From CAZYCC01 sp964645985 (GTDB taxonomy: Bacteria; Bacillota; Clostridia; Oscillospirales; CAG-272), in contig CAZYCC010000009.1 of assembly GCA_964645985.1 (NCBI GenBank), forward strand, positions 1 to 38,501: DNA of 38,501 nt, read 5' to 3'. Under the pieces are notes generated by a model. It had not been told where the DNA came from. It worked only from the letters and a program-made list of their open reading frames with translations, and searched no databases. A program made the position numbers and the translations under genes. Below, in pieces: positions 33,868 through 38,501 of this stretch (position 1 is the stretch's first letter; every line of letters begins with the position of its first letter).

Positions 33868-36342
33868 GTGATCACATCGCATCCTTCCCGCAAGGACAAC
33901 GACCCCCGCCTCCCCGAGGCGGAGCAGAGCACGCCTTCCCGCGCCCCGCGCCCCGCGCTGCCGCTATCCTCGCGCGAGGAGCGCTCGCCCCGCCCCGCCT
34001 CCGCGCCAATGAGCGCGCCCCCCGCGCGAGGTTCCTCTGCGCCAAAGTCGGCGCGCGACCTTTCCCGCAAGCCCTCTCCGCCCCCGCAGAGCACCTCCTC
34101 GCGCGCGCGCGCGCCCGAGGAGAACTCCTCTCCCGCGCGAGACGCTGTGGCTCCGGGGGAGCCGCTCCCCCCGGATCTCCCTCCCGCTCCGCAGGACGAT
34201 CTTGAGGGCAGCCCGAAGCGCCGTGGACTTTTGCGCCGCGTGGGGGACTGGTTCGCGCAGTATGACTGGTGGCGCGAGCTTGGCTTTTCGGCGAAGCTCG
34301 CCGGGCGGGCGCTGATGCGCGCGGGGTCGTTTTTGCTCAACCTCCTGCTCACCTTCCTGCTCATCGGGTCGATCTGCCTCGTCATTATCGGGACGGCGTT
34401 TCTCATCTATCTCTCGAACTTCACCGACTCGCGCGTTGAGGAGATCGATATGCTCACCTCGACCGAGGACCGCACGACAGGCATTTTCTATGTCAACGAC
34501 GCGGGCGAGGTCGTCGAGATGGAGGACGAGCGCCTCGCGCCGACGCAGAACCGCGTTTGGGTGCCCTATTCGGACATCCCGCAGAACTTAGTCAACGCCT
34601 ATATCGCAATTGAGGACAAGCGCTTCGAGGATCACCACGGCGTCGACTGGATCCGCACCATTTCGGCGACCGCCTACTATCTCACCGGCAAATCGAGCTA
34701 CGGCGGCTCGACCATCACCCAGCAGCTCATCAAAAACGTCACGGGAGACGACGACAACACGCCCCAGCGCAAGATTGAGGAGATTTTCCGCGCGCTCAAC
34801 CTCGAAAAAGAGAAGACCAAGAGCGAGATTATGGAGATGTACCTCAACACCATCTATCTCTCGCAAGGGTGCTACGGCGTGCAGGCGGCGGCGTACACCT
34901 ATTTCGATAAGCCGGTGAGCGACCTCTCGCTGCTCGAATGTGTCGCCATCGCGGGGATCACGCAGTCGCCGACCAAGTGGGACCCCATCCTCAACCCGGA
35001 AAACAACAAGAAGCGCCGCAATACCATCCTCGGCGAGATGCTCGACCAAGGCAAGATCACCATCGCCGAGTATGAGGAGGCGTACAATGTGGATTTGACC
35101 CTCGCCGCGCCCGAGGAGGAGGATCTCTCGAGCGGGGCGGTCGATGACGAGGTGACCTCGTGGTATATGGACGCGGCGATCGAGGACGCGGCGGCCCTAC
35201 TAATGGAGCATTACGAGGTCAGTTATCAGGTCGCCATTCAAATGATCTACAGCGGCGGGATGCAGCTCGTTCTCGCGATGGACCCCGAGGTGCAGGCGAC
35301 AATGGAGGAGGTTTACGCGGACGATGAGGCGATCAACCGCATTGTCGGCTCCTCCAAGAGCCTCATTCAGCCGCAGTCGGCGATGGTCGTCCTCGACCCG
35401 ACGACCGGGAACGTCCTCGGGCTTGTCGGCGGGCGCGGCGAAAAGACCAAGAGCCGCATCTTCAACTACGCGACCGACGCGAAGCGGCAGCCCGGCTCCT
35501 CCTTCAAGCCGCTCGCGGTCTATGCTCCGGCCATAGATGCCGGTATCATCGGGTATAACAGCGTGTATGAGGACGCTCCGGTGATGAATCACCCGGACAC
35601 CGGCAAGCCTTGGCCGAAGAACTCCTACTCGGGCTACCGCGGCGCGATGCCGATCTACGACGCGGTCGCCATCTCCTCCAACGCGGTCGCCGTGCGCGTC
35701 CTGCAAGATTTAGGCCTTGAGAACTCTTTCTCCTTCCTCAAAGATACGCTCCACATCGACAGCCTTGTTCTCAACACCGAGGTGCAGGGCGTGAAGATGA
35801 GCGACATGACCCTCTCGGGCTTGGGGCTGGGAGGCCTCACATTCGGCGTCTCGGTCAAGGAGATGACCGCGGGCTACACCATCTTCACGAACGATGGCAT
35901 CTACTGCGAGCCGCGCATGGTGCTGAAGATCCTCGACGCGGACGGCAATGTCGTCGTCGACAATACACCCGACTATGAGGTCGCCATCGCCGAGGATACC
36001 GCCGCCGTGATGACCAAGCTCCTCCAAGGTGTCGTCAGCTACGGCACCGGCGATGATGTCACCCTGAAAAACCGCGTCGATACCGCCGGCAAGACCGGTA
36101 CGACGAGCAGCAACTACGACCGGTGGTTCATCGGCTACACGCCATACTATCTCGGCGGGGTGTGGTTTGGCTACGAGAATCAGCAGACGCTCTCCTCCTT
36201 CAGCGGCAACCCCGCCCTCAAAATCTGGGACGAGGTGATGAACCGCCTGCACGACCGCGCGCTCGCTCCGGTCGCAGCCGGCGAGGAGGAGCTGAAGACT
36301 TTCTCCCCCCCGCGAAACCTCTCGGCGATCTCCCCGGTGTAA
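33868..36342 (+). CDS. Class A penicillin-binding protein (PBP1A type)
   Basis: An 824-residue bifunctional peptidoglycan synthase anchored in the membrane. A cytoplasmic tail of about 145 residues, rich in Ser/Pro/Ala/Arg, precedes one membrane helix (about 152-180). The glycosyltransferase domain has catalytic IEDKRFEDHHGVD (near 248), GGSTITQQLIKN and RKIEEIFRALNLE with the MYLNTIYL segment. The transpeptidase domain has SSFK (about 543), SSN (about 602) and KTGTT (about 741). The GTG start at 33868 is chosen because GAGG lies seven bases upstream; the frame is open further, through an ATG at 33790, to the gap. pgi follows after 112 bases without a visible promoter. Confidence 0.93.
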   Translation: MITSHPSRKDNDPRLPEAEQSTPSRAPRPALPLSSREERSPRPASAPMSAPPARGSSAPKSARDLSRKPSPPPQSTSSRARAPEENSSPARDAVAPGEPLPPDLPPAPQDDLEGSPKRRGLLRRVGDWFAQYDWWRELGFSAKLAGRALMRAGSFLLNLLLTFLLIGSICLVIIGTAFLIYLSNFTDSRVEEIDMLTSTEDRTTGIFYVNDAGEVVEMEDERLAPTQNRVWVPYSDIPQNLVNAYIAIEDKRFEDHHGVDWIRTISATAYYLTGKSSYGGSTITQQLIKNVTGDDDNTPQRKIEEIFRALNLEKEKTKSEIMEMYLNTIYLSQGCYGVQAAAYTYFDKPVSDLSLLECVAIAGITQSPTKWDPILNPENNKKRRNTILGEMLDQGKITIAEYEEAYNVDLTLAAPEEEDLSSGAVDDEVTSWYMDAAIEDAAALLMEHYEVSYQVAIQMIYSGGMQLVLAMDPEVQATMEEVYADDEAINRIVGSSKSLIQPQSAMVVLDPTTGNVLGLVGGRGEKTKSRIFNYATDAKRQPGSSFKPLAVYAPAIDAGIIGYNSVYEDAPVMNHPDTGKPWPKNSYSGYRGAMPIYDAVAISSNAVAVRVLQDLGLENSFSFLKDTLHIDSLVLNTEVQGVKMSDMTLSGLGLGGLTFGVSVKEMTAGYTIFTNDGIYCEPRMVLKILDADGNVVVDNTPDYEVAIAEDTAAVMTKLLQGVVSYGTGDDVTLKNRVDTAGKTGTTSSNYDRWFIGYTPYYLGGVWFGYENQQTLSSFSGNPALKIWDEVMNRLHDRALAPVAAGEEELKTFSPPRNLSAISPV

Positions 36343-36454
36343 AGTCGCCCCCCTCATCGCATGGCGTGCAGCCGCGCTCAACTGTAGCGATGTTTGCCCA
36401 TCGCTCCCACCGGGGCGGTGCGCCGCGCCGCGGGTTCCGTTTCTTTATTTCGTT

Positions 36455-37768
36455 ATGCCCATCACATTTTCATCTGAATACCTGCGCGGTTTTCTCACCG
36501 AGGAGGACTTCGCCTCGATAGCGGGCGAGGTCACGTCCGCCGCAAAGACCCTGCTCGGGCGAGAGGGCGCAGGCGCAGACTTTCTCGGCTGGCTCGATCT
36601 GCCGTGCATTCCCGACCCCGCCGAGTACGCTCGCCTCATAGAGGCGGCGGCGAGGGTGCGCGAGAGCTGCGATGTCCTCGTCGTCGTGGGGATCGGCGGA
36701 TCTTACCTCGGCGCGCGCGCGGCAATTGAGTTTCTGCGCGGCCCGAACTACAACCGCAAGGCGGGAAAGGGCACCCCCGAGATCCTCTTTGCCGGGTGCG
36801 ACCTCTCGGGGGAGACGCTCGCTGACATTCTCGCCTCTTGCGAGGGGCGGCGGGTCTGCCTCAATGTCATCTCCAAATCCGGGACGACGACCGAGCCCGC
36901 CATCGCCTTCCGCGTCTTGCGGGAATATATGGAGCGCCGCTACGGCGATGCCGCCGCCTCGCGCATCCTCGTGACGACCGACCGCGCGCGCGGCGCTCTG
37001 CACGCTCTTTCAAGAGAGCGTGGTTACGAAACTTTCGTCGTCCCGGACGACGTTGGCGGGCGATACTCGGTGCTCTCGCCGGTGGGCCTGCTGCCGATCG
37101 CCGCCGCCGGCGCGGATACCGACGCGATCCTCGCCGGAGCTGCCGCCGAAAAAGCGCGCCTTGAGGGGAATCTTGACCCGATGGGGAGCGACGCGCTGCG
37201 CTATGTCGCCGCGCGCAATCTCCTCTACCGGGCGGGGAGGGCAGCGGAGGTGTTCGTTTCGTATGACCCCGCGCTGCGGCAGTTTGCTGAGTGGTGGAAG
37301 CAGCTCTTTGGCGAGAGCGAGGGCAAGGACGGCAAGGGTTTGCTGCCGACATCCGCCTCCTTCACGACAGATCTGCATTCGCTCGGGCAGTTTTTCCAAG
37401 ACGGCACGCCCCTTCTCTTCGAAACGGCGGTACTGCCGCGCTCCTCCCCCGCCGACCTCACGGTTCCCGCATCGAGAGACGATGGCGACGGGCTCGGCTA
37501 TCTTGCCGGAAAGCGGCTCTCGGAGGTGAACCGCGCCGCGTTCGAGGCAACCGCGCTCGCCCACGCGTCGGGCGGCACACCGACCATCGCGCTCTCCTGC
37601 CCCGCGCGCGATGAGCGCTCGCTCGGGGAACTGATCTACTTCTTTGAGTTTTCCTGCGCGGTGTCTGGCTACCTGCTCGGGGTCAACCCCTTCAATCAGC
37701 CGGGCGTTGAGCAGTATAAGAAAAATATGTTCGCCCTCCTTGGCAGGCCCGGTTACGAGCAAAAGTAG
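36455..37768 (+). CDS. pgi: Glucose-6-phosphate isomerase
   Basis: A 437-residue phosphoglucose isomerase, interconverting glucose-6-phosphate and fructose-6-phosphate in glycolysis. It is the short Firmicutes form. Seen are VVVGIGGSYLGARAAIEFL, VISKSGTTTEPAIAFRVL, the family signature around DVGGRYSVLSPVGLLP, a QLFGESEGKDGKGLLP segment and the C-terminal NPFNQPGVEQYKKNMF with the catalytic-region residues. Length is normal and no insertion is present. The start follows a T-rich stretch without a Shine-Dalgarno sequence. It stands between the penicillin-binding protein and the P-loop gene on the same strand. Confidence 0.97.
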   Translation: MPITFSSEYLRGFLTEEDFASIAGEVTSAAKTLLGREGAGADFLGWLDLPCIPDPAEYARLIEAAARVRESCDVLVVVGIGGSYLGARAAIEFLRGPNYNRKAGKGTPEILFAGCDLSGETLADILASCEGRRVCLNVISKSGTTTEPAIAFRVLREYMERRYGDAAASRILVTTDRARGALHALSRERGYETFVVPDDVGGRYSVLSPVGLLPIAAAGADTDAILAGAAAEKARLEGNLDPMGSDALRYVAARNLLYRAGRAAEVFVSYDPALRQFAEWWKQLFGESEGKDGKGLLPTSASFTTDLHSLGQFFQDGTPLLFETAVLPRSSPADLTVPASRDDGDGLGYLAGKRLSEVNRAAFEATALAHASGGTPTIALSCPARDERSLGELIYFFEFSCAVSGYLLGVNPFNQPGVEQYKKNMFALLGRPGYEQK

Positions 37769-37835
37769 CCTCGGTGCCGGCGGGGAAGGGAAGCGCCTCG
37801 CGCGAAAATTTCTTTCCGGCGGCGCGCTTTGCCCC

Positions 37836-37864
37836 TTGCAAAGGAGATTGTTTTCTTGTATAAT
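37836..37864 (+). promoter_or_regulatory. Sigma-A promoter of the P-loop gene
   Basis: TTGCAA at 37836-37841, 17 bases, then a perfect TATAAT at 37859-37864, 56 bases before the gene start. Confidence 0.85.
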
Positions 37865-37920
37865 AAAAAAGAAGTGAGGTTGACCCTCGGATAGCCATTT
37901 CGGCAGAAAGGCAGGACAGC

Positions 37921-38328
37921 ATGCTCAAGCTCATCGTGGGACGGAAAGGTTCCGGCAAGACGAAGACCCTCATCGACCTTGTGAACAGCACGGTGGAGAG
38001 TACCGACGGCGCGGTCGTTTGCATCGAGCGCGGAGACAAGCTCGTGCACGCGGTGAAATATCAGGCGCGCCTCGCCGACACAGACGAATACGGCATCGAT
38101 GACTGGCGCGAGCTCTATGGGTTCATCGCGGGGTTCGTCGCCGGCAACCACGATGCGAAGGACATCTTCGTCGACTCGGTTCTCAAAATCTTAGGCGACC
38201 GCGTGGAGGATCTGCTCTCCTTTGTGCGCGCGATCGTCCCGCTCGCCGACACGCACGCCCTTCGCCTCACGATGACCGTCTCCCTCGACCGCGCCGCCCT
38301 CCCCCCCGAATTGGAGCAATATTGCTGA
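37921..38328 (+). CDS. Small P-loop protein conserved in Clostridia, function unknown
   Basis: A 135-residue protein that starts with a strand and Walker A, L-I-V-G-R-K-G-S-G-K-T-K-T. A possible Walker B-like strand is IFVDSVLKIL, in which the Asp follows hydrophobic residues. The pattern DGAVVCIERGDKL, then YQARLADTDEYGIDDW and a C-terminal T-M-T-V-S fits a small protein family that I recall as near-universal in Clostridia, sometimes labelled a PilT-like ATPase without good grounds. It lacks any further domain and is short for a stand-alone ATPase. AGGA upstream supports the start. It has its own promoter and terminator, so it forms a single-gene unit. Confidence 0.75.
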   Translation: MLKLIVGRKGSGKTKTLIDLVNSTVESTDGAVVCIERGDKLVHAVKYQARLADTDEYGIDDWRELYGFIAGFVAGNHDAKDIFVDSVLKILGDRVEDLLSFVRAIVPLADTHALRLTMTVSLDRAALPPELEQYC

Positions 38329-38350
38329 AGGGATAAGGAAGCAAAACAAA

Positions 38351-38383
38351 AAAACGCCGTCCGCTCGGGCGGCGTTTTCTTTG
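38351..38383. terminator. Intrinsic terminator, probably two-way
   Basis: A ten-base-pair stem with one G-T pair (arms 38353-38362 and 38367-38376, loop GCTC) is followed by TTTTCTTT on the plus strand and by an eight-T run on the minus strand. It would end both the P-loop gene and the partial minus-strand gene at the window edge. Confidence 0.9.
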
Positions 38384-38390
38384 CGAGAGG

Positions 38391-38501
38391 CTAACTCTCC
38401 GGAGTGGCAATATCGCTCCACCCGGAGACATCGCACTTCGCGCACTCGTTCTCTCCCGCGTGGGCGAGGAAACATCGCCGCGCAGGAGCAAGGAAGCGCT
38501 C
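38391..38501 (-). CDS. C-terminus of a gene cut by the window edge, Cys-rich
   Basis: 36 codons on the minus strand end in TAG at 38391-38393, just before a terminator facing that way; the 5' part lies outside the window. The readable end contains H-A-G-E-N-E-C-A-K-C followed by D-V-S-G-W and a short acidic tail. A Cys-x2-Cys pair with a nearby His and an earlier Cys suggests a metal knuckle, but the family is not recognised. The call rests on its open frame, amino-acid balance and the convergent terminator. Confidence 0.45.
   Translation of the reverse strand, partial: ERFLAPARRCFLAHAGENECAKCDVSGWSDIATPES

Overview
The window is a scaffold from a GC-rich (roughly two-thirds GC by eye) low-GC-type Firmicute relative, most likely a member of the class Clostridia known from a draft or metagenome assembly. 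The case for Clostridia rests on gene content and order: hrcA-grpE-dnaK behind a CIRCE operator, nusB / TsaD-like / xseA-xseB / ispA / tlyA / argR / recN in one run, murB-whiA-dnaE in another, a desulforedoxin-type superoxide reductase (anaerobe), an archaeal/eukaryotic-type prolyl-tRNA synthetase, AsnA, and two small proteins that I recognise as conserved in Clostridia (a membrane zinc-ribbon protein and a P-loop protein). Three runs of exactly 100 N mark assembly gaps. No tRNA, rRNA, CRISPR array, insertion sequence or phage gene was seen.

Layout. 1-4.7 kb, minus strand: a small membrane zinc-ribbon protein and a giant MacB-like ABC exporter subunit. 5.0-8.8 kb, plus strand: superoxide reductase and a small barrel-like protein, scrambled by a perfect 373-bp tandem duplication, then proS and asnA. 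9.2-13.5 kb, minus strand: dnaK, grpE and hrcA, transcribed from a near-consensus promoter with a CIRCE operator. A two-way terminator separates asnA from dnaK, and dnaJ is absent. 13.9-16.4 kb, minus strand: a three-gene polar amino-acid ABC importer with a perfect TTGACA-N17-TATAAT promoter. Divergent from it, from 16.6 kb to the right end, almost everything is on the plus strand: nusB, TsaD-like, xseA, xseB, ispA, tlyA, argR, recN, tyrS, murB, whiA (3' end lost in a gap), dnaE, a class A penicillin-binding protein, pgi and the P-loop protein with its own promoter and terminator. The last 111 bases hold the C-terminus of a minus-strand gene.

The genes are mostly housekeeping: tRNA charging, asparagine synthesis, protein folding, recombination and repair, replication, isoprenoid and cell-wall synthesis, and glycolysis. 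The oddities lie in how they are built. Several otherwise conserved proteins (ArgR, MurB, WhiA, DnaE, the TsaD-like protein, the ABC exporter) carry in-frame blocks of low-complexity Pro/Ala/Ser/Gly/Asp-rich sequence between conserved elements, and DnaK, XseB, XseA and the penicillin-binding protein have similar tails. Many starts in the right half have no Shine-Dalgarno sequence and are preceded by pyrimidine-rich DNA, whereas the left half mostly has good ones. Genes usually found in these neighbourhoods (dnaJ, dxs, rapZ, yvcK) are missing. All function calls rest on reading motifs by eye; no database search was run.
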